A stretch of 49,845 nt of DNA from Pseudomonadota bacterium (GTDB lineage: Bacteria; Pseudomonadota; Gammaproteobacteria; Xanthomonadales; SZUA-36), in NCBI GenBank assembly GCA_015222805.1, contig JADFVZ010000025.1:1-49845 (forward strand), written 5' to 3'. How positions within the stretch are numbered: the first letter of the stretch is position 1; every line of letters starts with the position of its first letter. Shown here in pieces: positions 33,271-42,252 of the stretch. The translations under genes and the position numbers were made by a program. The notes below the pieces were generated by a model. That model saw only the letters and a list, made by a program, of their open reading frames with translations, was not told the DNA's origin and did not search any database.

Positions 33271-33894
33271 CTAGTGTCTTGATCTGAGTGTTTTCACAAC
33301 CTGGCTTAGGGATGATTTGCGCGCTTGCAGGAGGACCAAAAGATGAAACAGCAGGTCGGCTGATTCATTCAGTAGTTCCTCATCATCACCGGCAACCGCG
33401 GCGAGGCTGGTTTCGACGCCTTCTTCGCCGACTTTCTGGGCGATTCGCTTTACCCCGGAGTTAAACAGTTCAGTGGTATAGCTGCCTTCGGGCATTTCTT
33501 TTTTGCGTGTTTCAATCAGGCGTTCCAGACTGGCGATGAAGGCAAGTTCCGGTACGGTCTTTATACTTGTGTCAAAGCAGGTGTCGGCACCGGTATGACA
33601 GGTCGGGCCGATGGGCTCGGCCAAAATAAGCAGGCAATCGTTATCGCAATCGCTGTGTACAGATTTTAAGTTAAGGTAATTGCCTGAAGTTTCACCTTTA
33701 GTCCACAGGGCTTGTTGACTGCGGCTCCAGAAGGTGACTTTCCCGCTATCCAGTGTTTGTTTTAATGCATCCGGGTTCATGTATCCTTGCATTAGCACCC
33801 GTCCGTCGAAATGGTCCTGGATGATTACCGGGATCATATTACCCATCTTTTCCCAGTCTAGTGTTTCAATATCGGCTGGTTTTTCTATCAACAT
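33271..33894 (-). CDS. hisIE: Histidine biosynthesis bifunctional phosphoribosyl-AMP cyclohydrolase / phosphoribosyl-ATP diphosphatase
   Basis: 207 residues. The HisI domain (about 1-115) holds [37 protein letters not shown] and the metal ligands in [10 protein letters not shown] and [10 protein letters not shown]. The HisE domain (about 120-207) has the helical stretch [29 protein letters not shown] with the acidic residues needed for pyrophosphohydrolysis. Together they convert PR-ATP to ProFAR (steps 2 and 3). Last gene of the operon, overlapping hisF by 7 bases. Confidence 0.97.
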   Translation of the reverse strand: MLIEKPADIETLDWEKMGNMIPVIIQDHFDGRVLMQGYMNPDALKQTLDSGKVTFWSRSQQALWTKGETSGNYLNLKSVHSDCDNDCLLILAEPIGPTCHTGADTCFDTSIKTVPELAFIASLERLIETRKKEMPEGSYTTELFNSGVKRIAQKVGEEGVETSLAAVAGDDEELLNESADLLFHLLVLLQARKSSLSQVVKTLRSRH

Positions 33895-34667
33895 GGTCGT
33901 ACCTCAATGCCAGCAGCAGCCAGCTGTTTTTTTAGTTCTGGAATCGGTATTTGTCCGGAATGGAATACGGTTGCGGCCAGTGCGGCATCGACATCAGCCT
34001 GTTGGAAGACTTCGATAAAATCGACAACACTGCCGGCACCGCCTGAAGCTACTAATGGGATCGGCAGTATTGCACGAGCCATGGATAATTGTTCTATGTC
34101 ATACCCTGCACGGGTGCCGTCTGCCGACATGCAGTTAAGTACCACTTCGCCGGCACCGCGGTCGACAACTTCTGCCAGCCAGTCCATGGTTTTCCTGCCG
34201 GGTGCGCGCATCGCATCCGGCGTGCCGGTGTTTGAACGCACCGTATATTGGCCATCGGTGGCAATGGAATCCACACCTATGACTACACACTGGCTACCGA
34301 AGGCGCTGACCAGTTCGTTAATTAATCCGGGCCGCTCAAGTGCCGGGGTGTTGATGGAGATTTTATCCGCACCCTGGGCGAGTACCTCTCTGGCATCAGT
34401 TACGCTACGAATACCGCCGGCCACACAAAAAGGAATGTCGATAGTTTCAGAAACCCGGCGTACCCAGTCAACATCTACACGGCGGCCTTCCGGGCTGGCG
34501 GTGATATCGTAAAATACCAGTTCATCAGCACCCTGGTCCCGGTAGCCGGCAGCCAGTTCGATAATGTCGCCGATGACCACATGGTTGCGAAACTGCACAC
34601 CTTTTACTACCTGGCCATCGCGGACATCCAGGCAGGGGACTATTCGACGGGCTACCTTTTGGCTCAC
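33888..34667 (-). CDS. hisF: Imidazole glycerol phosphate synthase, cyclase subunit
   Basis: 259 residues, TIM barrel. [20 protein letters not shown] carries the catalytic Asp near residue 14. [46 protein letters not shown] (second catalytic Asp) and [11 protein letters not shown] are the expected strand ends and phosphate loops. It uses ammonia from HisH to form imidazole glycerol phosphate and AICAR. It overlaps hisA by 4 bases and hisIE by 7. Confidence 0.98.
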   Translation of the reverse strand: MSQKVARRIVPCLDVRDGQVVKGVQFRNHVVIGDIIELAAGYRDQGADELVFYDITASPEGRRVDVDWVRRVSETIDIPFCVAGGIRSVTDAREVLAQGADKISINTPALERPGLINELVSAFGSQCVVIGVDSIATDGQYTVRSNTGTPDAMRAPGRKTMDWLAEVVDRGAGEVVLNCMSADGTRAGYDIEQLSMARAILPIPLVASGGAGSVVDFIEVFQQADVDAALAATVFHSGQIPIPELKKQLAAAGIEVRPC

Positions 34668-35398
34668 GCGAGGATATCCAGGGCTTCTTCAAGAGTGAAT
34701 GAACCTTCCAGCAGTGCTTTACCGGTAATGGCAGAAGTGGCACCGGTTTGCTTTAAATCTACCAGGTCAGTCAGGCCTGAAACACCACCAGATGCCTGAA
34801 CCATTAAGCCGGGGTAGCGTTCAACGACCTCTTTATACAGTACGGTGTTGGGACCCTGCATGGCGCCATCACGCCCAATATCAGTACATAAAAGGTGCTT
34901 GAGCCCATTTTTTGAATACAGGTCGAGCAATTCCCATAAGGTCTGGTCACTGCCTTCTGTCCAGCCATGGCTGCGGGGCCAGGGGATACCCTGCTCATCG
35001 AAACTGATATCCAGCCCGGCTACCAGGGCTTCACTGCCAAACTTATCCAGCCAGCTGAGAAACCGTTTGGGCTGGGTAGCACAAACGGTACCCACAATTA
35101 CACGACTGGCGCCGCGACCCAGGCGTTTTTGAATATCATCACTGTCGCGCACCCCACCACCGGTCTGTACTTTCTGGGTCAGTGTGCGCATTAATTTGAA
35201 CAGCGGGGTACTGTCGGCTGCATCACCATCTCGTGAAGCTTCAAGGTCCACAATATGCAGCCATTCGGCACCGGCATGGGCATATTCTCCCGCCAGCTTC
35301 AAGGGTGATTCCGGATATACAGTACAGTCGTTGAAATCGCCGTGACGCAGGCGGACACACTGTCCATCGAGCAGGTCAATTGCAGGAATTATTTGCAT
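34664..35398 (-). CDS. hisA: Phosphoribosylformimino-5-aminoimidazole carboxamide ribotide isomerase
   Basis: 244 residues, TIM barrel. [20 protein letters not shown] includes the catalytic Asp near residue 8. [51 protein letters not shown] (catalytic Asp and phosphate loop) and [13 protein letters not shown] follow. It catalyses the Amadori isomerisation of ProFAR to PRFAR (step 4). It overlaps hisH by 10 bases and hisF by 4. Confidence 0.98.
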   Translation of the reverse strand: MQIIPAIDLLDGQCVRLRHGDFNDCTVYPESPLKLAGEYAHAGAEWLHIVDLEASRDGDAADSTPLFKLMRTLTQKVQTGGGVRDSDDIQKRLGRGASRVIVGTVCATQPKRFLSWLDKFGSEALVAGLDISFDEQGIPWPRSHGWTEGSDQTLWELLDLYSKNGLKHLLCTDIGRDGAMQGPNTVLYKEVVERYPGLMVQASGGVSGLTDLVDLKQTGATSAITGKALLEGSFTLEEALDILA

Positions 35399-35985
35399 GA
35401 TATCTCCATAAAGTTTTTTAATAATGCGGCACCCGCACTAGCCGAACGTTCCGGGTGGAATTGCGCACCATAGAAATTTTCCTGCCTTACCAGTGCACTG
35501 AATGGTTGGCCATGGGTGCTGCTGGCAAGTGTCCAGTTGCCAATGGGAGCTGCATAAGAATGCACAAAATAAAACCACTTGCCATCAACTGGATCACCGA
35601 ACGGGTCGGGCTTGAGGCGGCTGATGACATTCCAACCCATATGTGGAACCCGCAACCCAGGTTGTTCTGCAAGTCGGCTTAGGCGGGCCGGAATAATGCC
35701 CAGAAGTTCGGCGTTATCTTCTTCTGAGGATTCAAACAGCAACTGCATACCCAGGCAAATTCCCAATACTGGTTGTTTGAGCTCTCTTATAATATTGACC
35801 AGTCCGTATTTGTTTAATGTTTGCATTGCCTGGCCAGCGGCACCTACACCCGGCAGGATGACCCGGTCGGCTGCCCGGATAACTGCAGCATCGGCAGTAA
35901 ACACAGGTTCTATTTCCAGCCTGTGCAGGGCATGCATGATGGATGAGATATTGGCACCACCGCTATCAACTACAGCAATACTCAT
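35389..35985 (-). CDS. hisH: Imidazole glycerol phosphate synthase, glutaminase subunit
   Basis: 198 residues, class I glutamine amidotransferase. The nucleophile elbow is PVLGICLGMQLLFESSEE (Cys near residue 78). The other triad members are in GAQFHPERSA (His-x-Glu). VILPGVGAAGQAM is the oxyanion-strand region. It supplies ammonia to HisF. Its start shares one base with the hisB stop. Confidence 0.97.
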   Translation of the reverse strand: MSIAVVDSGGANISSIMHALHRLEIEPVFTADAAVIRAADRVILPGVGAAGQAMQTLNKYGLVNIIRELKQPVLGICLGMQLLFESSEEDNAELLGIIPARLSRLAEQPGLRVPHMGWNVISRLKPDPFGDPVDGKWFYFVHSYAAPIGNWTLASSTHGQPFSALVRQENFYGAQFHPERSASAGAALLKNFMEISCK

Positions 35986-37070
35986 TATAAAATTCCTTTA
36001 GTACTCGGTAGTTCAAATCCCTGTTTTGCCAGGGCAGGGCGTAGCGCCCGGCCGGCACCTTTAAAAATAGCCTCGATCATGTGGTGGGTGTTTTCACCGC
36101 TGACCTTGATGTGGATAGACGCCCCGAGTGACTGGCTGAGTGAAGCAAAAAAGTGTTTTACCATTTCAGTAGAAAACTCACCGACCCGATCACGCGGAAA
36201 CTCTGCTTCAAAAACAATCGCCGGTCGGCCGGAAAGATCAATAGCCACTTCGGCCAGTGACTCGTCCATGGGCAGTGAAAAACCGTAACGGCCAATACCC
36301 CGGCGATCACTTAATGCCTGGTCGAGTGTCTGTCCCAGCGCCAATGCGCAATCTTCTACGGTGTGGTGCTCATCGATTTCCAGGTCGCCGCGGCAATGCA
36401 TATCGAGTTGAAAGCCGCCATGACTGGCCAGTTGATCCAGCATATGATCAAAAAAGCCTATGCCTGTACAGACCGTACTGCCGCCGCCGGCATCGAGGTC
36501 AACTTTGACCTCGATTTCAGTTTCATTGGTATTACGGCTGGTTTCAGCCTGGCGCGGTTTGTTGATCAGCAGGTGGCAGATATCCGCCCAGCTCAGGCTG
36601 CTACCGTCTTTGCCGTCACCAATCAAGAGACCGTCTATACCCATATTTTCTGCCAGTTGCAGATCGGTTTGCCGATCGCCAATAACCCAGCTGTCGTTAA
36701 GGTCAAGTTCCCCGGATTTCAGGTATTCGAGCAGCATGCCGATCCCTGGTTTGCGATTCGGGGAGTTTTCATGCTCGAAGTGGGGGTCGATGTGTTCTGC
36801 CGCAAATGTAATACCCTGGGAGCTGAAAATATCGTGCATTTTCTGGTGCGGTATATCAAAATCCTGCTGCGGATAGGATGTTGTACCCATGCCGTCCTGA
36901 TTGCTGACAATAACCAGTTCATAACCCGCTTCCTGGAGCTGCAACAGGGCCGGGATAACACCGTCAAACAATTCCAGTTTTTCCAGGCTGTCGATCTGTT
37001 TGTCGGCAGGTTCAATGATCAGGGTGCCGTCGCGATCAATAAAAAGAATTCTGCGTTTATGATTATTCAT
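35985..37070 (-). CDS. hisB: Bifunctional histidinol-phosphatase / imidazoleglycerol-phosphate dehydratase
   Basis: 361 residues. The N-terminal HAD phosphatase (about 1-165) has the nucleophile motif ILFIDRDGTLI, SNQDGMG, the lysine in NRKPG and the acid motif VIGDRQTDLQLAENMG. The C-terminal IGPD (about 170-361) has GFFDHMLDQLASHGG, DEHHTVEDCALALG and GENTHHMIEAIFKG with its metal histidines. The loop that in E. coli HisB binds zinc through three Cys and one His here reads IDPHFEHENSPNRKPG, so only the His is kept. It carries out steps 6 and 8. It overlaps hisC by 4 bases. Confidence 0.97.
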   Translation of the reverse strand: MNNHKRRILFIDRDGTLIIEPADKQIDSLEKLELFDGVIPALLQLQEAGYELVIVSNQDGMGTTSYPQQDFDIPHQKMHDIFSSQGITFAAEHIDPHFEHENSPNRKPGIGMLLEYLKSGELDLNDSWVIGDRQTDLQLAENMGIDGLLIGDGKDGSSLSWADICHLLINKPRQAETSRNTNETEIEVKVDLDAGGGSTVCTGIGFFDHMLDQLASHGGFQLDMHCRGDLEIDEHHTVEDCALALGQTLDQALSDRRGIGRYGFSLPMDESLAEVAIDLSGRPAIVFEAEFPRDRVGEFSTEMVKHFFASLSQSLGASIHIKVSGENTHHMIEAIFKGAGRALRPALAKQGFELPSTKGIL

Positions 37071-38149
37071 GCTGTTTTCCAGGTAGTCAGTGCATTTTCC
37101 AGCGCATCAAGGTCGCTATCACTGCCGACAGATATACGGATACATCCCTGTAGCAGGGGTTCGCTGTTGAAAGCCCGGAGGGTCACATTGTTATTGCTGC
37201 AATGGCGCATTAGACCGGCTGCATCATGCAGTCGGATAAGAATGAAATTTGCATCTCCAGGCCAGATATCAGTAATGTAACCCTGTGCTTCCAGCATGCG
37301 CAGCAGGCGCTGTTTGTTTGTGGTCAATGCTTTAAGCAAACGCTGTTGCAAGGTCAGTATTTCTGGGTCTAACAAGCGCTCAGCCAATTCAACTACCGGA
37401 GTTGCCAGTGGGTAGGGCGCAATGATCCGACCCAGCAAGGCGATGACTTCATGTTGGGCTATCACTGTGCCGCAGCGCAGGCCGGCACCGGCCCAGGCTT
37501 TGGACAAAGTGCGCAGTACCACCAGGTTGTTGTATTCAGAAACCAACGGGGAAAAAGAGTCTTTAGTTGAGAATTCAGCATAGGCTTCATCAACCACCAC
37601 CAGGGCTTTGCCGTTTGCAGCTTCAAGTATTTCTAGCAAAACTCCTTTATCAATAGAGTCACCCGTTGGATTATTGGGTGTCGTCAGGAAAACCAGTTTG
37701 ATTCGAGTGTCGGTTTCAATTGTTTCCAGCAGTTTGCCGGTATCCATGTTGAAGTTTTCTTCAACCAGTCGCGGGATCGAGATGATATCAGCACCCTGGG
37801 TTAGGGCTGCGATTCGATACATACCGAAAGCAGGTGTGCACTGGACTATGGCATCCTCGCCGGCACGGCAAAATACCCGGGTTAACAGGTCGATGCCCTC
37901 ATCACTGCCGCGGGTTACTAGAAGTTGTTCAGGGCCAACCCGGTAGAGCTTCGCCAGGCGTGATATCAGCAGTTCAGGCTGGGGTTCTGGGTAACGGTTT
38001 AATCGGCAATCAGGCAGTAAAGACCAGGGTGATTCATTGGCATTCAGCAGCACACCCTCTCCCGGCGCTTCGCTGCGCGCAGAAGAATAGGGCTTCATTG
38101 CCACAATTTCCGGGCGGGCAAGCCTCGAAATGCTGGTTTTAAGGCTCAT
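37067..38149 (-). CDS. hisC: Histidinol-phosphate aminotransferase
   Basis: 360 residues, PLP fold type I. LLNANESPW is the substrate-binding start. LVTRGSDEGIDLL, FLTTPNNPTGDSI and VVVDEAYAEF (Asp contacting the PLP ring nitrogen) are conserved. The Schiff-base lysine is in LRTLSKAWAGAGLRCG. RISVGSDSDLDAL near the end holds the substrate-binding Arg. It converts imidazole acetol phosphate to histidinol phosphate (step 7). It overlaps hisD and hisB by 4 bases each. Confidence 0.97.
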   Translation of the reverse strand: MSLKTSISRLARPEIVAMKPYSSARSEAPGEGVLLNANESPWSLLPDCRLNRYPEPQPELLISRLAKLYRVGPEQLLVTRGSDEGIDLLTRVFCRAGEDAIVQCTPAFGMYRIAALTQGADIISIPRLVEENFNMDTGKLLETIETDTRIKLVFLTTPNNPTGDSIDKGVLLEILEAANGKALVVVDEAYAEFSTKDSFSPLVSEYNNLVVLRTLSKAWAGAGLRCGTVIAQHEVIALLGRIIAPYPLATPVVELAERLLDPEILTLQQRLLKALTTNKQRLLRMLEAQGYITDIWPGDANFILIRLHDAAGLMRHCSNNNVTLRAFNSEPLLQGCIRISVGSDSDLDALENALTTWKTA

Positions 38150-39480
38150 TTGCGTGCAGCCCTGTCAATAATCTTAAGGCGTGATGTGACCGCCATTTTA
38201 TGTGCATCCAGGCCTTCAACTTCTGCCAGTACTTCTGCGGTCGGACCAATTAACTGCAGGCCGCTTCGACTGGCTTCCTGCAGGGTCATGCGGCGTTTGA
38301 AATCACCCACTCCGAGTGCACCGAAAGAACGCGCCCAGCCATAAGTTGGTAGAACATGATTGGTTCCTGAGCAGTAGTCGCCCAGGGACTCCGGGGTCCA
38401 GCGACCGATAAATACGGATCCCGCATTGCGTACCTGTTTTGCCAGCTCACGAGGGTTACGGGTATTGATTATCAGGTGCTCAGGTGCATACAATTCAGAA
38501 ATTTTCAGTGCCTGGTCAAGATTATCCACTACGATGAAGCGTGCTGCCTGAAGTGATTGGCTCAGGATGTCAGCACGGCTGGTTTGTTTTAGTAATGTGT
38601 TAAGTTTTTCAATCACCGCTTCTGCAAGTACGCGACTTTCAGTTACCAGCAAGACTTGTGAATCCGGTCCGTGCTCTGCCTGTGAGAGCAGGTCCCAGGC
38701 GATAAATTCTGCACCGTTCTCTGTCAGTGCATGTTCATCGGCAATGACCAGTACTTCTGAAGGGCCGGCTGGCATATCAATGGCGGCCCCCTGAGGGTCC
38801 TGTGATACCTGTAGTTTGGCTTCAGTGACCCAGGCGTTTCCAGGGCCAAATATTTTACTGCAGCGCGGTATGCTTTCAGTTCCGTATGCCATTGCCGCGA
38901 TTGCCTGTGCCCCACCAACACAAAACACACGGTCCACACCTGCATAATATGCAGCTGCCAGGATTTCATCAGCAATGCGGCCATTAGGCCCGGGAGGTGA
39001 GCAGAGGATGATTTCACTGCAAGCTGCAAGTTTCGCGGGCAGTGCGAGCATTAGTACGGTTGAAACCAACGGTGCGCTGCCTCCTGGTATATACAGGCCT
39101 ACCGGAGACAGTGGCTGGTAACGGACTTCACAGCGAATTCCTGGTGCAGTTTCAATTTCACGGTCGACTGGCATATCGGCTGCATGAAAGCTGCGAATTC
39201 GTTTGCCCGCATCTTTGATAGCCCGGGTTAAGCGTGGGCTGACTGCTTTGGCTGCTATAAGTAAATCACTTGCTTCAAGCACCAGGGTGTCGGCAGCGAC
39301 AGGATCAAATTTTTCGGTTAATTCTTCCAGGGCCAAATCACCATCCCGGCGTACTTTTTCGATAATACCGGCAACAGTCTCCCTGCGGTCACTGTTGTTT
39401 GAAATCGGGCGCTGCAGTAGTTTATCCTGTCCCCCCTTGTCCAGGTTTGACCATGTACTGACCTTCAGGTTTTCAATCAT
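38146..39480 (-). CDS. hisD: Histidinol dehydrogenase
   Basis: 444 residues. Recognisable blocks are PLSPVGLYIPGGSAPLVSTV, VFCVGGAQAIAAMAYGT, KIFGPGNAWVTEAK, DMPAGPSEVLVIADE, DLLSQAEHGPDSQ with the zinc-ligand region, and YAPEHLIINT. The catalytic Glu/His pair lies in the last of these, as expected. A zinc- and NAD-dependent enzyme oxidising histidinol to histidine (last two steps). It overlaps hisG by 4 bases. Confidence 0.98.
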   Translation of the reverse strand: MIENLKVSTWSNLDKGGQDKLLQRPISNNSDRRETVAGIIEKVRRDGDLALEELTEKFDPVAADTLVLEASDLLIAAKAVSPRLTRAIKDAGKRIRSFHAADMPVDREIETAPGIRCEVRYQPLSPVGLYIPGGSAPLVSTVLMLALPAKLAACSEIILCSPPGPNGRIADEILAAAYYAGVDRVFCVGGAQAIAAMAYGTESIPRCSKIFGPGNAWVTEAKLQVSQDPQGAAIDMPAGPSEVLVIADEHALTENGAEFIAWDLLSQAEHGPDSQVLLVTESRVLAEAVIEKLNTLLKQTSRADILSQSLQAARFIVVDNLDQALKISELYAPEHLIINTRNPRELAKQVRNAGSVFIGRWTPESLGDYCSGTNHVLPTYGWARSFGALGVGDFKRRMTLQEASRSGLQLIGPTAEVLAEVEGLDAHKMAVTSRLKIIDRAARK

Positions 39481-40358
39481 GCCAGCATCTTCTCTACAGG
39501 TAACACCAGGATGGCGGATGCACCGGCGGCTTTAAGGGCCTCCAGGTGCTCCCAGAATACTCCCTCACTACAAACGGCATGGATTGCGACACGGTCTTGT
39601 GTACCTTCCAGCGGCATAATGGAGGGATGTTCAACGCCGGGCAATAAATCGGCTATTTCATTCACGGATGAGCGTGGTGCATGCAGCATCACGTATTTGC
39701 TCTTAAGTGCCTGCAATACACCTTCAATACGGGCTAGCAGCTGATCCATTAACTGCTGCTTTTTCGCGGATAGTTCCTTGCTCTGGCGATACAGGGCCGC
39801 CTGGCTTTGATACAGGATCTCGAGTTCAACCAGGTGGTTTGCCCTCAGCGTGGTTCCGGTTGATACCAGGTCTGAAATAGCCTCAGCCGTTCCCAGGCTG
39901 GGAGCAATTTCGACTGAACCGGATAACTCGCTTATTTGCATCGTGATGCCTTTTTTGCCGAGTAAATGTTTTGTTAATGCAGGATAACTGGTGGCAATTC
40001 TTTTGCCCTGTAATTCTTTGCTGTCAGATATATCCATAGACTCAGGTACAGCAATCGACAAGTGGCACTGACCGAAGCCCAGTTGCTTCAAACACTGCAG
40101 TTTATCTGTGCTTTCACGCTCCAGCATGACTTCAAAGGCAATATTTTCACCGACGATACCCAGGTCGCATACACCGTCCAGTAGCATCCGCGGGATATCA
40201 TCATTCCTCACCAGCAGCAGGTCTACCGGAAAATCCTTTCCGTACCAGAAGAGTTTGTCTTTACTGCGTGAAAATTCCAGGCCACTGCGTTTTAACAGTT
40301 CCAGTGATTTTTCCGACAGGCGGCCTGACTTCTGTATTGCAATTCTTAATCTGCTCAT
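39477..40358 (-). CDS. hisG: ATP phosphoribosyltransferase, long form
   Basis: 293 residues, the homohexameric long form that needs no HisZ. LRIAIQKSGRLSEKSLELL starts the catalytic part; GVCDLGIVGENIAFE and SVEIAPSLGTAEAISDLVSTGTTL carry the PRPP-binding loop. The last 75 or so residues (LPGVEHPSIMPL, AIHAVCSEG) form the ACT-like regulatory domain through which histidine inhibits. It catalyses the first committed step. It overlaps the upstream regulator gene by 4 bases. Confidence 0.97.
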   Translation of the reverse strand: MSRLRIAIQKSGRLSEKSLELLKRSGLEFSRSKDKLFWYGKDFPVDLLLVRNDDIPRMLLDGVCDLGIVGENIAFEVMLERESTDKLQCLKQLGFGQCHLSIAVPESMDISDSKELQGKRIATSYPALTKHLLGKKGITMQISELSGSVEIAPSLGTAEAISDLVSTGTTLRANHLVELEILYQSQAALYRQSKELSAKKQQLMDQLLARIEGVLQALKSKYVMLHAPRSSVNEIADLLPGVEHPSIMPLEGTQDRVAIHAVCSEGVFWEHLEALKAAGASAILVLPVEKMLA

Positions 40359-40666
40359 GCTGTTTTTCCCAGTCTGTCCAGGGCAATGTTGTAACCACCG
40401 GCGCCCATATCCATAAAGCGTGCCACGCGACCTATAGTGGTGACACTGACACCGGTCAACTGATTGATTTCCCGATAGGAGTTTTTTTGCACAAGCAGTT
40501 GTACTACTCGCCAGCGATCCACCATGGCTTCAATTTCTGCGGGTGTACACAGGTCTTCAAGAAAAGCTTTTATTTCAGCTGGTGTTTCCAGTGTTAACAG
40601 CGCTTCAGAAAGTGAGCGAGCTGCAGTCGCCAGTTTATTTTTTTGTGTTTGATTGTGCTGTTTCAT
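40355..40666 (-). CDS. YerC/YecD family TrpR-related regulator
   Basis: 103 residues, the size of TrpR. The helix-turn-helix region reads MVDRWRVVQLLVQKNSYREI then QLTGVSVTTIGRVARFMD, with VTTIGR where TrpR has its recognition helix. It resembles B. subtilis YerC; TrpR-family HisR proteins are reported or predicted to control histidine genes in Gram-positive bacteria. Here it is the first gene of the his operon and overlaps hisG by 4 bases, so it probably represses its own operon with a histidine-related cue (inference). A trp-operator-like palindrome lies upstream. No His-rich leader peptide is visible. Confidence 0.88.
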   Translation of the reverse strand: MKQHNQTQKNKLATAARSLSEALLTLETPAEIKAFLEDLCTPAEIEAMVDRWRVVQLLVQKNSYREINQLTGVSVTTIGRVARFMDMGAGGYNIALDRLGKTA

Positions 40667-40701
40667 GTGACGTTTTCTTCTGTATTTGAATTTAGTTCAG
40701 T

Positions 40702-40719
40702 GTATTAATGCGCTATTAC
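40702..40719. promoter_or_regulatory. Candidate operator of the TrpR-family his regulator
   Basis: The 18-base sequence GTATTAATGCGCTATTAC is an imperfect palindrome 36 bases upstream of the regulator's start. Aligned without gaps to the trp operator GTACTAGTTAACTAGTAC it agrees at 12 of 18 positions, including both GTA.TA and TA.TAC ends. It lies in the intergenic region shared with the divergent porin gene. Confidence 0.45.
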
Positions 40720-40803
40720 ATTGGTATAGTAGAGTAATTTACCCGGCACTGCAATAAAAAAATCTGGGTAGATAAATCCTATGGACCTGGATGTCGGTTT
40801 TGG

Positions 40804-40821
40804 GTAACAAAACCGTAACAA
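40804..40821. promoter_or_regulatory. Pho-box-like direct repeat upstream of porin
   Basis: GTAACAA occurs at 40804-40810 and again at 40815-40821, separated by 4 bases. The 7+4+7 spacing is that of a PhoB box, and on the reverse strand each half is TTGTTAC, only partly like CTGTCAT. Its place before a porin gene that faces phoR makes it worth noting. Confidence 0.35.
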
Positions 40822-40895
40822 TGGCGAATTAAAATTATTCAGGTCGTTAATGAACAGTTCAGTTACAGCCTGGACTTTAAAAGCAGAGAGAGAAG

Positions 40896-42170
40896 ATGAT
40901 TAAACAAATGAGAAGACCGATTGCAGTAGCGGTACTGTTGGCTTTAAGTACCAGTGGGTTTGCCGCGGTCAGTGATGAGCAGTTCCAGTTGTTACTGGAT
41001 CAGGTAACTAAGATGAACCAGCGCCTGGGTGCCCTTGAGCATGAAAACTCAAGCCTTAAACAGGCCAATACTGAGTTACGCCAAACCAATGAAGCCGCTG
41101 TTGAGAAAACGGTGGAACTGAAAGAGTCAGTAGCTGCAGTAGAAAAACGGGTCGATAAGAGTTCATGGACAGAAAGAATGCACTGGAAGGGAGACTTCAG
41201 GCCGCGCTATGAATATATCGACGCTGAAGGCAAGGATAGTCGCAATCGCAATCGAATCCGTGCCCGGGCAGAGTTGGTTGCCGAAATTTCACCAACCATG
41301 GTGGTTGGCATTGGTCTTGCCAGTGGTTCCGAGGATCCAGTCTCTAGTAACCAGACCCTGGGTGGCGGCGGCAGCACCAAAGGTTTAAACCTGGACCTGG
41401 CCTATTTTGACTGGAAAGCCGGCCAGAATATGATCATCGGTGCCGGTAAATTCAAAAACCCTATCAAGCGTACAGGTGGGCATAATTTCCTGATGGATTC
41501 CGATTGGCGCCCTGAAGGAATCAATTTCCGTTGGGCAGGAGAGCGGTTATATTTTAACTCAATGTTTAATTACTTTGAAGGCGACAGTAAGAAGGGCACA
41601 GAACCGACCTATTTTATGCAGGGAGGCATCAAACTTAAGCCGACTGATGGCCTAAGTTTGAAACTGGGTGCCGGATATACCGTGATAGATGCCACAGCGC
41701 ATTCATCTTTCCTTGGGGATGGTGACTTCTTTGGTAATAGCTTTAACCCGATTACCGATAAGTATCTCTATGATTATCATGTAGTGCAGGGTTTTGCTGA
41801 GTTTGGGTTTAATCTGTTTGACCTGCCGGTACTGGTATTTGGCGATATCATTCACAATACTGAAGCCCCAACTAATAACGATGGTTATGCCGTTGGTTTC
41901 CGCCTGGGCAAGGTCAAAAACCCCGGGGATTGGGATTTCCGCCTGGCCTATCAGGATCTTGAAGCAGATGCCACGCTGGGCTTGATTACTGATTCTGATT
42001 TTGGCGGTGGTGGTACTGATGTCCGCGGCTTTGTCTTCAAGGGTGGTTACGGTATTGCCAAAAACTGGACAACCAACATGACCTACATACTTTCGGAAAA
42101 CAACCTGGCCGCCGGTGATCCCAGGGACTTTGATCGCTTGCAACTGGATTTAAAATTCAAGTTTAAATAG
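40896..42170 (+). CDS. Putative outer-membrane porin
   Basis: 424 residues. A signal peptide (about 1-23) ends SGFAAV. A coiled-coil segment follows (about 30-88; heptad-rich LLLDQVTKMNQRLGALEHEN), which in related porins trimerises in the periplasm. From about 95 a beta-barrel begins (MHWKGDFRPRYEYIDAEG, RNRIRARAELVAEI) and runs to LQLDLKFKFK. The layout fits the 'putative porin' family. The chain ends in Lys rather than Phe. GCAGAGAGAG supplies the ribosome site. It may be phosphate-regulated, given the direct repeat upstream and phoR next door; this is inference. Confidence 0.85.
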   Translation: MIKQMRRPIAVAVLLALSTSGFAAVSDEQFQLLLDQVTKMNQRLGALEHENSSLKQANTELRQTNEAAVEKTVELKESVAAVEKRVDKSSWTERMHWKGDFRPRYEYIDAEGKDSRNRNRIRARAELVAEISPTMVVGIGLASGSEDPVSSNQTLGGGGSTKGLNLDLAYFDWKAGQNMIIGAGKFKNPIKRTGGHNFLMDSDWRPEGINFRWAGERLYFNSMFNYFEGDSKKGTEPTYFMQGGIKLKPTDGLSLKLGAGYTVIDATAHSSFLGDGDFFGNSFNPITDKYLYDYHVVQGFAEFGFNLFDLPVLVFGDIIHNTEAPTNNDGYAVGFRLGKVKNPGDWDFRLAYQDLEADATLGLITDSDFGGGGTDVRGFVFKGGYGIAKNWTTNMTYILSENNLAAGDPRDFDRLQLDLKFKFK

Positions 42171-42200
42171 CGGTTTACAGTTTACTGGTCGTTTAGTTCC

Positions 42201-42237
42201 AGCCGTCCGATGAAAGCACGCATCGGACGGCTTTTTT
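42201..42237. terminator. Strong intrinsic terminator between porin and phoR
   Basis: AGCCGTCCGATG and CATCGGACGGCT form a perfect 12-bp GC-rich stem with loop AAAGCACG, followed by T5. It ends porin transcription and may also act on phoR transcripts coming from the other side, although the opposite strand lacks a strong U-run. Confidence 0.9.
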
Positions 42238-42252
42238 GATCCGGGCACGGGG

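Noticed and set aside
36363-37280. 305-residue plus-strand open frame
   Set aside because: It lies wholly opposite hisB and the end of hisC, which are certain, and its translation resembles no family.
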